Below, piece after piece: positions 1-12,646 of a DNA stretch of 64,000 bases (positions within the stretch are counted from its first letter, which is position 1; each line of letters begins with the position of its first letter). The position numbers and the translations under genes were made by a program. Under the pieces are notes generated by a model, which was given only the letters and a program-made list of their open reading frames with translations, did no database searches and was not told the origin of the DNA. Source of the stretch: Eustoma russellianum (lineage: Eukaryota; Streptophyta; Magnoliopsida; Gentianales; Gentianaceae); the NCBI GenBank assembly GCA_036186865.1, contig AP025040.1, positions 40,361,693 to 40,425,692 on the forward strand. Reading direction: 5' to 3'.

Positions 1-878
1 AAAAATTCAATGAAAAGAGACCAAAAATTATGTCAAGGGCTGAGCAAAGAAAGCTAAGGGGTTGACCTGTACAATCTTTAGATAGCCCTAGCCGCAATTC
101 AATTACAAAGTTGCCGATTTTATTACAACTATCAACTATCCAAGAACAAACAATGAATTATGTAGATTAGTATCATATGAGATGTCTCAGTTTTGTTCTG
201 GTATGATGATGGACTTGATTTGTAACAATATATATATAAATATATCAACCACTTAATGCCTTTTGTCACACAATTGTGCCACTTTCTTCTTCAATGGTCT
301 CGGATTCTCCTCTGTCCAAGCGAATTTTTCTTTTTTTGACTTTTGCACAAGAAACATATGTGTATCTCAACTGTGTGTAATTGATTTAGGGTATTTGTTG
401 GTCTTTTCTCGTGAGTCAAGGCAAAGAAAACGGTGCCGTAGGCTGTTTAGGTACAATTCGGGTAAATAGTTTTTTTTGTCTCCAAGATTATGCTTTTTGT
501 GGCTTGAAGATGATGCTTTTGAAGGTGATGGATCAGCCATGTATGGTGTGATATAGGGACAGTCTTGGATACAAGAGAATTGCAACAAAACCAAGCAAAT
601 AATGCAACCAATATCACACAAGTCTAAAATCAATTAAAAGCTTCGTTAGCAACAAGATTTACATATGATACAAGGAAGCTATTTGGCTATGATCGTATTC
701 TATGAAAAATCTGAGACTTTAATCCCTAAATAGTACAAAAAAAACCTAAGTTAAGTGTGCAAGATTGATGCTTTTGATGTAAGAATGATAGAAGCAAGGC
801 AAAGGAGCAACCTTTGATGCAAAGGCCTTGGTTTTGCACTTGTTTCTCAAGAAAGAACTCACTTTTTGTTTTGTACTC

Positions 879-952
<74 letters not shown>

Positions 953-1269
953 TAAGCGAATAGAAATTATTATTAAGCAGCCTCACTTATGGCGGAGGAA
1001 AAGCCTTATTACAACAATGTTTATCAAATCATCATAGGAGAACAAGTAATATATGTACATGATGATAGTGAAAGTGCAACAATATATGATATGTCGCATT
1101 AAAACCTTGCCATGTAAAACCACCCTTGTGGATAAAACCATGGCGAAGGAAAAAGCATGCATATTTATATTGTTGCAAAACTGACACTGTACAATCCTAC
1201 ACATAAAATATAACGAAATAGAGAAGCAGATGAGAAGGACCAACGACAAGAGATCGGTACTCCAATGAA
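1..1269. other. Intergenic stretch, no gene recognised
   Basis: Short open frames occur on both strands but none resembles a known family or shows a promoter-gene-poly(A) arrangement. The only distinct structure is a long (TA)n run at 882-951, and the tyrosine/isoleucine-rich open frames crossing it are products of that repeat. The stretch from about 960 to 1,269 may hold the 3' untranslated part of the LINE to the right, because the LINE RNase H frame ends near 1,275 and no poly(A) tail (poly-T on this strand) was found to fix its end. Confidence 0.5.
882..951. repeat. (TA)n microsatellite
   Basis: About 35 uninterrupted TA dinucleotides. It reads through as Tyr-Ile repeats on both strands, which creates false open frames. 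Runs of this length are usually highly length-variable between individuals. Confidence 0.95.
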
Positions 1270-1274
1270 GCAAA

Positions 1275-4200
1275 CTAGTGATCACCATTGGTTGAAGATC
1301 GAAATGTAGGTAGCGTGAAGTCCGTCAGAATGATAACCCTAAGGTCAGGCGGTAATGACGTCAAGTCAGAGTATGATGTAAGTACAGTACTCCTTGATCC
1401 TTCTTGTGCCAAAAAATGCGCTGCCTGATTAACCTCACGTGGGGCATAAGCTATACTAATGGAGGAGTCAGCAATAAGGTACCGAAGACGTCTGAGATCT
1501 GGAGCCAACGAAGTCGAAGTGTGCATGTGAGAAATTAACTATTGGCAATCTACCTCAACATCAACATGTCCATATCTTGATAGGTAATGTAGAAGAGAAA
1601 TAAGTACTGCTTGTGCTTCTACACGTAATGGGTAATTGCGTAATGGAAATGAGAGTGCATGAAGCATAGAACTTGTTGCTTCACGTAGAACTGCCCCTCC
1701 ACCTTCTGTATTGCGCCCAACGAAAGCATCTGTATTCAACTTCAATCTACCCGATGGTGGAGGGCACCATCGAATAATACGGATTCTGTGAGAGCGAAGA
1801 ATAGGCGATTAACCAGTACGAAGTAAACGTGAAACATTCGACGCAATTTTTGTGCCGCTTTGCGATTTGGCCCATAGAAATAGATCAAGCCGAATATTCT
1901 TAAGAAGCGTTCGTTGGGACCAAGACCCATCTCCAAACACCAACTCTGCATACATCTTCAATATATTCCAATAAAGAATGCCAAGATATATACACTGCAT
2001 ATGTCCAAGAAAACCAATGGGGAACTCCAACCACACCAATACAAGAAAACTGCGCCAGCCAGTAACTTGACGTGAGTGGATATCAAGCAGATCATTGAAG
2101 TAATAGCGAACGGGACTTATTTGGGAGCAATGATAAAATAAATGATTGAGACTGGCAGACTCCAAGAGGCAAAATGGACATATACTTGGGAGTACCTAGA
2201 CAAAACTAGACAGAACATCCGACAAAGGCAGCGCATTATGCAATAGTTTCCTAAGAAATACCTGAATCAATGGACGTTGACGAGGCATCCAAATTATACG
2301 ATTAGAAAGAAGTGCTGGAGCCGTTGGACGAAAAGCTTCATAAGCATCATGAAGGAGAAACTGGCCCGAGGGAGTAGGCCAGATTGGCACCGTGCCATCC
2401 CACTGTACCAACACCACACAATGGGGATGTATACGACAGATTCGTTTCCAACCTGGAGAATCAAATATAAAGGGAACAAAAGCTTCATTTCTTTGATACT
2501 GCATGCGCATATACTCACTCCACAATGTGGTACCTGTATGATATTGCCACCATAGCTTGGCTGCATAGGCTTGCTGGATCCCATGCAGACTGTGAATATT
2601 CAGGCCCCCTCAATCTTCGAGCAGCATATGGTAGACCATTTTACCCATTGACGACAGTCAGCACACCATAAAAATACAGAAAAATGTCTCTCTAAAGCTT
2701 TAATAATACCACGCAGTATACAAGAGGCCGCAACGCTTAACAGTTTCGCATGCCAGCCAGTTAGTTTTGAATCCACATGATGGAGCAAGTCTTGACAGTG
2801 GCTAGAACGTGTGATGCCTTTATGTAAATAAGAGTCCAAATATTTCATAGGGAGGCTAGACTGCCGCATACCAAGTAGAGTAGTAAAGGCATGACGCTGT
2901 GAGACAGTAACGGCATCCGAATATACCATAGAACTTTTATGCCAGTTTACTGCTTGTCCTGAAACTCTATCATATGTAGATAGAAACTGCTTAAACTTAT
3001 TCAAATTCCACCGGTTAGCTGCAAGAAAGATGAGAAAATCATCTGCATAAGAAAGATGCGAGATGGTCATAGGTAGTCGGCCGATGGAGTATAGCAAGAG
3101 AACATCGTGGCCAATCAACTGTTTTAAACCACGACTAAAGCCTTCAGCTACCAAAATAAATGGAAGAGGTGAGAGGGGATCCCCCTGCTTGACACCTCTT
3201 GTGGGTCTGAAAAATCCATGCGGCACGCCATTAACCAAGATAGAAATATGTGTACCTTCCAAGTGATTTAGAACTTAAGTGATAAACAACAAGGAGAAGC
3301 CAAAAATCTTCATTATAGATTGTAGATATTGCCAGTTTACCCTATCGAATGCCTTCGCCAGATCCAATTTGAGGATGACTTTGTTTGGGCGCGTACTTTT
3401 ATCCAACCAATGAATTAATTCGTTGGCTAACAATACCTGCTCCGTAATGCCTCTTCCCTTCTGGAATCCCGCCTATTCTAGGGAAATTATCTTAGGCAAG
3501 ACAATATTCAAGCGTGTGGCAAGAATGCGCATTTGAATCTTACTCATGAAGGTAGACAGTGCAATAGGCCGAAAGTCATTGAAGGTGTGTTGGGAAGTAC
3601 CTTTGGGTATCAACACAATCATCGAATAGGCCATGGCACGAGGAACTGGGAAACTCAAAAGTATTCTTGTTCTGATCTGAGCTCCAAATAGCCTCTTTTA
3701 CTTCTTCCAAATTTGGGATAGTAGTAAGCATTATGTTATCCTCAGCAGTAACCAGCGACGGGACTGAGGAAAAGAACGTTGTGGCATCTTCCACCGGTTG
3801 GACTGTAAACATACGAATAAAATGCTCTACTGCAGCATTCCCTATACTATCAGGTGTGTCGCAGTAACTACCATCTTCCGCATAAATTCCATGCAATCGC
3901 TGACGTCTATGCTCGTCTTTAACAATGGAATAAAAATATCAAGTGCTGCAGTTTCCCTCCTTAAGCCACTCAACCCGAGCCTTTTGCTTCCAATATTCCA
4001 TTTCAATGTTTGTAGCATGACGCAATTCTGATTGAGCTTCAAAATATATAATGCGATTCTGTTCAGTAGGGTCATGATCAAATGCAAGCTCTGTTGATCG
4101 TGCTCTATGCTCAGCAATCTCCACCATATTAAAGATATTACCAAAGACTTCCTTGTTCCATCTCGTAATGTCCTTCTTAAATGCACACAGCTTTGCGCAC

Positions 4201-4988
4201 AAACCATGCATTCCTCCCACTGTAGGGTATGATGACCAAGTTGGTTTTGTAAAGATCATAAAGTCCGGGTGTGAGGTCCATGTTGTCAAAAAGTGAAACT
4301 GCTTGGGACCATGATGTAGTTCGGTCGAACATTGTAACAGCAACGGGCAGTGATCTGATGTTGTCCAGCTGAGGTGCGTTAATTTCAACAATGGGAAGAC
4401 ATTGTAAAAACCTTCATTACAAAATACCCAATCCAACCTGCGTTATACTATACCTAAACCACGTCCTCCTTGCCATGTATAACACGTTCCAACGTGAGGC
4501 ACCAACTGCAACGCAGAATATTGTACAGTATCATTAAAATCCTAGAGGGTCGAAAGGTGTGGGCGAGAAGTGCCTTTATGATCCAAAGGTGATAAGAACG
4601 TGTTGAAGTCACCAGTGATAATCCAAGGCTCCACACAAGTATCATAACACTGTCTTATATCTTGCCATAGAATCTGTCTGTTTTGAACCGTATGTCTGCC
4701 ATAAACACAAGACACAAGTATAATCTGCTGTGTATGCAATCTAACACGAAAGTGAACAACCTGTTCCAACAGGAAAACATCAAGAAGCTCCATATAAGAA
4801 TTTTTCCAAAAACACCATGCAGGTCCCTCACAGATACTTTGAGAAGACGTGAAGCCCAAATTAATTTGTGCCCTAGACAATCGAGTTTCTTGTTGCTGTG
4901 GTTCTATAAGAAAGAGAAAGTGAATAGTATACTGATTAAGCAATAATCGTAAACGAGACATAGAGGTGCAAAGACCTGTAAATTTCAT
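1275..4988 (-). pseudogene. LINE ORF2 (endonuclease, reverse transcriptase, RNase H), broken
   Basis: Would nick target DNA and copy LINE RNA into it. The start is placed at the Met of an MKF motif at 4,988 because the second LINE in the window begins ORF2 with the parallel MKILLWN. Domains in order: endonuclease with the ITGDFN motif near 4,620 and the SDHCPL catalytic motif near 4,355; a linker; reverse transcriptase with LIPK and FRPIALS near 3,600-3,480, GVKQGDPLSP near 3,190, and the catalytic SYADDFLIF near 3,040; a zf-RVT-like segment at 2,525-2,196; and an RNase H with KLNTDA, RVEAQA and VEVDC at 1,745-1,539, then PREVNQAAHFLA near 1,430. At least six frame changes or stops separate these pieces, including a stop directly after VEVDCQ, so no functional protein is possible. 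Confidence 0.87.
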
Positions 4989-5076
4989 GTTAATGTATTC
5001 ATTGGGATAGGTGAGGGTTAGAGCTGGAAGAACGAGCAGCACTACGAGTAATCACTTGACGTGAGGGCCTAAGTAT

Positions 5077-6237
5077 CTAAAAGTGTAACCTGCGATTACG
5101 TTTACGTGTGCATGGGATAAATCCTTCGTCATCTGGTTCATTACTGGGATTTGATAGCCTATGCAACAGTTCTGCATCAGAGGATCCCTCCTTTACCATG
5201 GGAATGCGCGCTGACAAAGCATCCGATGAGTGTCTATAGTCTGCCTGAATAACATAAACAGTATCCATTACCAGGACGGGAATAGGCAGGTCTAATAGAT
5301 TTGAATCTAAGGACGTATAAGCAAGTTCTGGTGCCGTTGGCGATGACGGATGACCTATTTACGTATCCTCTTGTGACCTACCCAAGGCTATTAGGTCATG
5401 TGAAGGGGGAGCACGGTCATCTGTGACATTGTTTACTGGATCAGCGGAGTGAGTAGTCACAACAGTAGAATCCACTGGAAAATCTTTATGTAATATTTGT
5501 AATTCTGGCAGAGTGGTACCCTCCGCATGCTGCAACCCTGCTTCATTGTCATTTGCTTGAGCAAGAATATTTTCCTGCTGCTGCACAATATTGTCCTCAT
5601 CCACTGTATCAGCAGCTGGCTGTTGGATGTTTATGGTAGCCTTGGGACGCCATTGCTGCGCTGGTGCTAGGGGATGTTCCTCGACATCAGCCTTCACCTC
5701 ACCACAGCGATCACGCTTATGACCCAAAATGTTTCATTTAGAACAATACTCCGGTATATCTTCATAAACTACTGTCTGATAATGATTATGATCAATGCAT
5801 TGTATGTGCAGCTTATTTGATAATTCCTTAGAGACGTCAATTTCAACACAAACCCTAGCCAGCGAGGGACGTAGTATCTTTTGCGTGGCCGTATCTAGTC
5901 GAATGGGAGTTCCAAGCATGGCCGCAATAGCGGAAAGAGCAGATTGATTCTGCAAGTAAACCGGTAAACCTGGCATGGATATCCACACAGGGACAATTGG
6001 GGCATCATATCTAGGATCAAAATCATGAATATATTTAGTAATTCTCATATGAAATCCAAGGATATTCCAAGATCTACGACAAAAGCAACGATTATAATCT
6101 GCCTCCTTCTCAAAACGCAAGAGTACGTGAGACTTATCCAATAAACCTGCATGAACGCCTCCCCCAAAACCGATGCGATCCAGTGTTTTTTGTAACACAA
6201 CCATTGACGGCCTACCATTCCAAAAAGATCCAACCAA
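5077..6237 (-). pseudogene. LINE ORF1 (gag-like, DUF4283 and zinc knuckle), broken
   Basis: Encodes the RNA-binding ORF1 protein of a plant LINE. The first 167 codons match a DUF4283-type domain, with a VGSFWNGRPS start, CRRSWNILG, VPVWISMPGLP and RPSLARVCVEIDV. A CCHC zinc knuckle follows, but its second cysteine codon has become TGA at 5,734-5,736, so the frame stops in the middle of the knuckle (CSK-stop-NILGHKRDRC). A low-complexity Gln/Asp/Pro-rich tail continues to 5,359 and a further piece in another frame ends at 5,077 with a basic RKRNRR stretch. The strong similarity to the ORF1 at 10.3-11.6 kb places both in one LINE clade. A cellular DUF4283 gene is unlikely because ORF2 follows directly. 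Confidence 0.85.
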
Positions 6238-6245
6238 TGCATATC

Positions 6246-9180
6246 GGAATGGAGAACAAAGAAAGACAAGGGGTAAGAAGCAAGTTGAACCGTGGGGTGT
6301 TAACTTGCAGGTTCAAGGAATGAAAGAAGACACAAAGAAGAGATATGTGAGTAAAAAGGAAGAACCTTTAGCTCTGATACCAAATTGATACATGTTAGAG
6401 GTACGTATGTACATGTACAGGACCCTTCCTTCAACTCTCCCAAGCCCTCAACGTCGTTTAAGGTTTCAACAATGGCGTAAGTCACCACCTTTCTCCTCAA
6501 TGGCGCTGAAAACGTCGGGTGCTAAGAAATTTAGCCGTCCAATCTACCAAGTTGTTCCTTTTCCGTATATTTTGGTCACCAACAAGGGTTTCTCAAATCT
6601 TGAATTCGATCTAGCTTTGATTTGGATATGTGAAACCAAAGAAAACACAAAAACTCCTAATAGGAAAAGGCACACAAAGTGGCCAAATATTTACTGCAAT
6701 TCTGAAACTTGAAAACTGCTTTTACAACTGCCGAGTTCCTGCCTTTTTATGGGCATTATTTTGCTAATTTTAAAAGATAATAAATCAATCAAGATAATCA
6801 CCATATCCCCTATCAATCTAAATTAAGTTTAACTAGCAAAATAAATCAAAACTAATCAATAAAAGAGTTTGGAATCAATCCCTAAAATTTCATACTAGGA
6901 TACATCCTATCGATTTCAGACTTCTATGCACTTCTACACGCCGAATGAGGTTTTTTGCTTAGCAAAGTTGTAGATCATGAAATTCCATTCACTTTGGGCT
7001 CTTGAATCACCTCATTTGGACTCTTATTTACAGAGATATGGTCTTCTAAAAATCAGGTACCAATCTAGTGTGCTTCAGTACTTTCCGTACTTGGACTCCA
7101 ATCTTCAAGTTGACTTTGGACCATGTTGTAGCCTGAATTACGAGAAGTTCAAAGGATGACAGTCGTCCCAAATTGAGTCTTGTAACAACTCCAAGTGGTT
7201 TGAACCCATATAGACATGTTCTTTGACCTGTACGTCTAAAATACTGAACAGGTGTCCTGACTATCCTCCTAAAAAGTAGGGATTCCCCAAGACACTTTCT
7301 TTATCTAGTCTTGGCACCTATGAAGACACTCAAAAAGATCATTAGTACATAAAACAAATATTAAAAGACTCTATAAGTTATCCTAGACCTAAACAAAGAC
7401 AAGACAAACTACTAGACTCGATACTACGACGTGTATGCATAAAATGACCATAATGCCCTCCCACCAATCCTTAAATCATTGTTATGACACTAAAACACGA
7501 TAGATGATCACACTATGATATTACTCTTTACTTCTTGGCTTGTCTTGCACATGTCTAAACAAGAAACACTTAAATTCATGCTTTCTATTTTCGTATTCAT
7601 TTCTTGTTTGTGGAATATGTTTGATTGTGGCTCCTTGAGTCTCATCATTCAATGTCACCTATTCCAGTCCCAAGGAACACCTTTCCTTGGATTTTACTAT
7701 AGAATGAACAGCAACAAAACACGAACCAAGCTTGACCTTTGGGTTATACACCAACCCTATTCAAGACTTGGATGATCACCTATAAGCAACCTTGATTGCA
7801 ACACCTCTACCACCTATTGATGTAGCCTTATAAATTTGGCTAATCAATCTTACAAAAACACTACAAGAGGCGTGTAGTACAGCTATACAACAACTAACAA
7901 TAGAGCACCTTGACTATACAAAGAATGAAACAAGAACAAGAGAAGAGATTAGCAAGAGAATGATCTTCAAGTTTTCTTCAAAGTTGTGTATCTTCTCTTC
8001 TTCACCTTGTCTCCTATTTATATGAAATAGACCTTGAGAATAAGAACTCCAATGTGTCAATGCCTTCATCATCAAAGTTTAAGTGTCTTCACACCATTGG
8101 TTGGTCACATAATCATCTTGTACACTTGGTAACATAAAGAAGAATGATTGGTCCACCTTGGATTCTTAATGTTGGCCGATTTTTTCCTCAAAAACGACGT
8201 GGAAATGGTGAAGATAACAAGCAAGGATAAGATGACAGATTCCTCCAATAAACCTTCAACACCTTGGCATGATAATAGGCCATGTGACGGTTGAAAGTTT
8301 TGAATGAAAATCAGCTCCCAGCAGCCATTTGTAGCCGTTGGCTATTACTTTGAAAATTCCAAGTTGACAACTTTGCCAACTAGCTTGTTTTTGGTTGGTC
8401 CACTTATACACATGTCATAATATGAATACAACAACTTTTCCACATATTTATGGACGTTTTTGAGTCATACATAAGGGTACAAACTCAGATTTTGAAAGAG
8501 AAATCAATAAATAGAAGTTGACAAGATTATGTCAACATATAATTCAAAATTCCCACATTTTATCCATGTATATTGTGGTGAATTTTGTATCAAAAACACC
8601 CTTAGAATCTCTTCAAAAATATGAGTGATAATCTGCAATAACATATATAGAAGGGTCTTCAAGAATAAAATAGAATGTGACATCGAATACCGTCACATAT
8701 CCTGCTGCCGTGGATAATATCACCAAATAAGAGAACAGAGTAGAAAACCATGATATAATCTTAAAGAACACCATAAATAAACTTCATAATGCAGATAATA
8801 AGATACTCAAGGGATGTCCTTGAGTAAAATGACAAAATTGCCCTTGGAGGGTAAAATGACAAAAATGCCTCTAGTGATAAAAAAAACTCCAAAAATGACC
8901 CTAGTGGTCAGATATAGATATAATAACACCTCCATAGCGATGAATAAGAAATAATTAAGTCCTTGTATGACTTTATCCATGCCATGTACCTACAAAAACT
9001 CAAAATACCACTTTTGCCCTTTTTTGGTAAGTTATAGAAACTTCCAAGGCATATTAGCCACAAGACATAATAACATCGATCAAAATCACATAATAACAAT
9101 ATAATAAGCATATAGAAAGCATACACAAATGAAAACAACCATTTTATCACATTTTAGAAAATTTTCCAAAGAAACCCTAG
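6246..9180. other. Intergenic, probable retroelement debris, no gene recognised
   Basis: No protein family was recognised in any frame. A perfect TGGTATCAGAGC, the usual initiator-tRNA primer-binding site of copia elements, lies on the minus strand at about 6,365-6,390, so the sequence to its right may be the end of a degraded LTR. The open frames at 6,392-6,712 and 7,515-7,775 have no recognisable domains and are treated as chance. From about 8,800 to 8,910 there is a short run of near-repeats describing the same motif (AAAATGACAAAA-like). Confidence 0.4.
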
Positions 9181-9640
9181 ACATCGATCGGTCGAAGCGT
9201 CTCTGCTTGAGAGATCGATGTCTCACAGTGAGGTTCATATTTTGTCACTGACCTACATCAATCGATCGATGTGAGGGATCGATGTGGCTCAGGTTTAGAG
9301 ATCGATGTCTCACAGTAAGGTCTTGGTTTTTCTCTGCCTCACATGAATCGATCGATGTGAGAGATCGATGTACACCGATCGATCGAAGTGTATATATAAA
9401 CCTGAGAGATCGATGTCATTTTTCTTCACTTGTTCAACTTTTTATCATTTATAGCCTCATGTGTGACATTCTTATGTATTCAAAGCTAAAAATCATGACT
9501 TTGAAAATTATCCAAACATATTTTTCAACAACATTAATCGATCAATTTCATCGATCGATGTCTAACAGAATATTCAGCTTCATTTCTCAGCCACTTGTAT
9601 CGATCCAAGTCACTTCGATCGTTAAATCAATCGATCGAAA
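9181..9640. repeat. Cluster of ATCGATCGAT-type palindromic motifs
   Basis: At least six copies of TCGATCGA-centred palindromes lie here, interleaved with GAGATCGATGTCTC-like motifs (for example AGAGATCGATGTCTCACAG at about 9,210 and again near 9,300). The pattern resembles the palindrome/hairpin array in the LTRs at 32.1 and 40.6 kb, with ATCGAT in place of ACGTCGAT. By inference this is part of an LTR or spacer of a related, otherwise unrecognisable Sirevirus-like element. Confidence 0.6.
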
Positions 9641-10015
9641 TCATACGTCAAGCTATTCTTGCTTTTACTTAAGCTCTAATCAACCTTTATTCTTCTTTAC
9701 ATTGTCTTTACAAACTATGATAACATTGAAAAACCCCCTGTATTATTCTTTCGCAAAACCCCCTCTGTTATGCTTTCAAAAATGGATACGGTAGCGAATT
9801 TTGCATCTTCTACTACTTAATCCTGCGGTTCCGAGGCAGATCTGGAGCCTCGGCTCTGATACCACTTTTGGGGCCCGCTCTTGAACCCTAACATAGAGAA
9901 CGGTGCGCCCGCCGTAGTCTACTTTGAGAACTACATGGCGTCGTTCAAACTTCATACACGTCAGAATTAACATAGAAATTTTTCGCCGAAACGGTAATTA
10001 AAAAAATCAAATTCA

Positions 10016-10060
<45 letters not shown>

Positions 10061-10281
10061 CCCAATTCTTTCACATAATATAAAAAAGCGATGCCTGTGC
10101 TCTGGCGATCTTTGTGAAGGCGGTGGCGTCATGCTGGCACTGCTCTGACATTGCCATCGAACACCGGCTGTTTCTCTATCTCACAATCCCGTTTCTTTTT
10201 TCGTAATGCTTTGGATTCGTATTAATTGGAGTTTCATGATATCTCTAGCGGCGGCTATCGACAGCAACCTTTTCGGTGGCA
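9641..10281. other. Intergenic with primer-binding-site-like motif and (TA)n
   Basis: A minus-strand TGGTATCAGAGC sits at 9,853-9,864, and the sequence right of it has an LTR-like feel, but no matching LTR or coding region was found. A (TA)n-rich run lies at about 10,017-10,058. From about 10,100 to 10,281 the sequence is more GC-rich and probably forms the 5' untranslated region of the following LINE. Confidence 0.4.
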
Positions 10282-11600
10282 ATGGAGCCGCCGCGATCAT
10301 ACACGTCGCTTCTAAAGCCAACATCTGCGATCCTTCCTCCTCATAAAATCACTAAATTTAAAGGGGTTTTGGCTATCAAATTCTCTCGCGAGGAGGTAAC
10401 TGCATTATCGGATTCGTTTAAGCATTGCTTGGTAGGTACATTTTGGTATGGGCGTCCTAGATTGGACGCAATTCGCAAATGTTTTGAGCATATTGGCTTT
10501 TCGGCAACCGTCAAAATTATGCTGCTTGATCCCACACATTTTTGATGAATTTTGATGTGGAGATAGACTACTATAGATGTTTCTCTCGCCGGACATGGAC
10601 GATGATGGGCTCTCATATGAGAGTGACTAAATGGACATATGACTTTGATCCTCAGATTGACATGTCGATCGTTCCAGTTTGGATTTCGCTGCCTGGGCTG
10701 CATGTTTATCTTCACAAACAAGAGCCTTTGTTTGAAATAGCTCGTATGATCGGAACACCATTAAAGGCACACTCCGCTACCACCAATTTCCTCCGACCGT
10801 CGGTGGCTAGGGTGTGCATAGAACTTGATGTCTCGCAAGAATTGTCTTCACGATTATATATTCAAAGTGCAAATTATCATTTTCTTCAAGAGGTTGAATA
10901 TGAGAGCTTGACCGCATATTGCTCTCAGTGTCGTTTGCTGGGACATGCCGTGCCTGCGTGCACAAAGGGGACGCTGCCAGAGTTCGCACCAGCAGAAAAA
11001 CCCCCCACTTCATCCATGCCGACCAAGTCGGTGGCAAAACCACCTCAAGGATGGACTCCAAAAAAAACAGTGGTAGATACAGTAGAAGTTCATACCATGC
11101 CGCCGGTTGACCAACAAAAGATTTCCAACCCAGGGGACATTGAATCCGATGATCATCTAAATCCTCCTACCCCCAGGGTAGCTACTATGGATGATACGGC
11201 CTCGAAGGAGCAGTGGCATGAGGTATCATATGAAAATGATCTGATTAGGCTACACTACTCTTCTGCACCCCTCAATTTGGCAACTCCAGAAGATAGCGAT
11301 CCAAGCATGCAGCAAGCATCTGACACGGAGTTGCATGAGGATACAACGATAGATGCCTCTGAGCTTCGTACAGCAGTTTTAGAGGTGGCACGAGTGTTAT
11401 TGGATACACCACCGCTGGCAGATGGAGGACCTGATGTGACTCACCCAGACATAACTACTGTAGCGGATCATTTAATGCAGGTTCGTACAAGGCGGTGCAG
11501 ACGTAAGAAGGGAGAGATGTCATCGGTGCCGCCGTCTTCAATTGTTACTAGAGGCGCCATGCGCCGTTCAGACGCTACTTCCCTCAATCCATCTCAATGA
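10282..11600 (+). pseudogene. LINE ORF1 (DUF4283 and zinc knuckle), one frameshift
   Basis: RNA-binding ORF1 of a plant LINE. The first ATG is at 10,282 (MEPPRSY). The DUF4283-like domain runs from about codon 30 (FSREEV, LVGTFWYGRPRLD) into a second frame from 10,542 (YYRCFSRRTW, MGSHMRVTKW, VPVWISLPGLHVY, RPSVARVCIELDV). The two frames meet at about 10,535-10,550, consistent with a single small indel. An intact CCHC knuckle follows (CSQCRLLGHAVPAC, about 10,920-10,965), then a long Pro/Ser/Asp-rich tail ending in a basic RTRRCRRKK stretch. The stop overlaps the next ORF as ATGA at 11,597-11,600, the compact ORF1/ORF2 junction expected of LINEs. Confidence 0.85.
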
Positions 11601-11803
11601 AGATCCTTCTTTGGAATATGAGAGGTATAAACACCTCCAGTACACGTTTACTTACACTTACGCGTCAACATGATATTCATTTGTTAGTAGTTATTGAGCC
11701 TAAACTCCAACCAACACGTTTAGAGTTTTCTCCGTTGCTATCACCATTACATGCGGAACTACAAGCTCTTCTGGTTCAACCCACCTTCTGGCGGGTCAGC
11801 TGA
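11597..11803 (+). pseudogene. LINE ORF2 N-terminal fragment (endonuclease start)
   Basis: Begins MKILLWNMRGIN, the usual opening of plant LINE endonuclease domains (exonuclease-endonuclease-phosphatase fold), followed by LLVVIEPKLQ. Only 68 codons remain before an unrelated sequence and a stop. No reverse transcriptase follows on this strand. Confidence 0.82.
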
Positions 11804-12544
11804 AAACCAGGTCAGCTAGCCAAGGACGGCCCCGACCCGACTGACCAAGATTTTCTTTTCTTTTATTTATTTATTTATTTATTTTCTTAAACCCTTAGTT
11901 AAATTCTAGTTTTCTTCTAAGTTTAATAAAACCTTCAACTTAACTCCAAATTGATCCCAACAAATGTCATTTAACCCCGTTTAACGTCACGCACATATTA
12001 CACCTGAGCACGTGTGTGCGTGGCCTACATGCGTCATCCAGGGCCGCTTGTGGGCCTCACACGTCACCCATGGTCGCCAGTGGGCCTCAAGCGCGGCCCT
12101 GAAACACATGCGTGTGCTACACGCACCACCGTCTAGCCCTGTTTTTCAATTTCTAATTTAATTCCAACCTAATTTCCGGGCTACATGAACTATTTCTAAG
12201 GCTATTCATGAAATTTTCCATTTAACCACAAAAAAAAATCCATTCTCTTTAATTATTTTCAAATCGCATAATCAACACCATCGCACACACAAATATACTC
12301 GTATATTCGAACATCATAAAACATGCATGCAACATCATATACAAGTAACACGCGATAATTTAAAGCAAGCACGATTCACACATGAAGTGCAGGTAATCCG
12401 AGAAAAGGGGAATGTAACATACCTTTCCGGGCGAATTTCCTACACATTTTCTTCTCCCTCCTATGGCTGGTCGAATCTTCTATTTTGTAGGAGGTATGGC
12501 CGATTTGTGGCTATGTCTGGGAGAATTTATTTTTTGTGTGTGTG

Positions 12545-12646
<102 letters not shown>

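Larger units (their letters stand above)
1270..6245 (-). mobile_element. Decayed L1-type LINE retrotransposon (minus strand)
   Basis: A non-LTR retrotransposon of the plant L1 type, nearly full length in coding order. Read on the minus strand it has ORF1 (DUF4283-like domain and zinc knuckle, 6,237-5,077) and ORF2 (AP endonuclease, reverse transcriptase, zinc-binding RT-associated domain, RNase H, 4,988-1,275). No LTRs flank it. Frameshifts and stops break both ORFs, so it is not autonomous. The 5' end is undefined: the recognisable ORF1 begins inside the DUF4283 domain at the LVGSFW-type motif, so the N-terminus is missing or too diverged. The 3' end and target-site duplication could not be seen. 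Confidence 0.88.
10100..11803 (+). mobile_element. LINE retrotransposon fragment, cut off inside ORF2
   Basis: A second L1-type LINE, on the opposite strand to the one at 1.3-6.2 kb. It has ORF1 almost complete and about 65 codons of ORF2, after which LINE similarity stops at about 11,800. The missing part is the 3' end. LINEs normally lose the 5' end on insertion, so this loss is more likely a later deletion or replacement. The left boundary at 10,100 is approximate. Confidence 0.8.

Noticed and set aside
828..1037. Open frames rich in Tyr-Ile across (TA)n tracts, also at 12.3-12.7, 13.4-13.7 and 19.8-20.1 kb
   Set aside because: They are translations of dinucleotide repeats, open in several frames on both strands, with no flanking gene signals.
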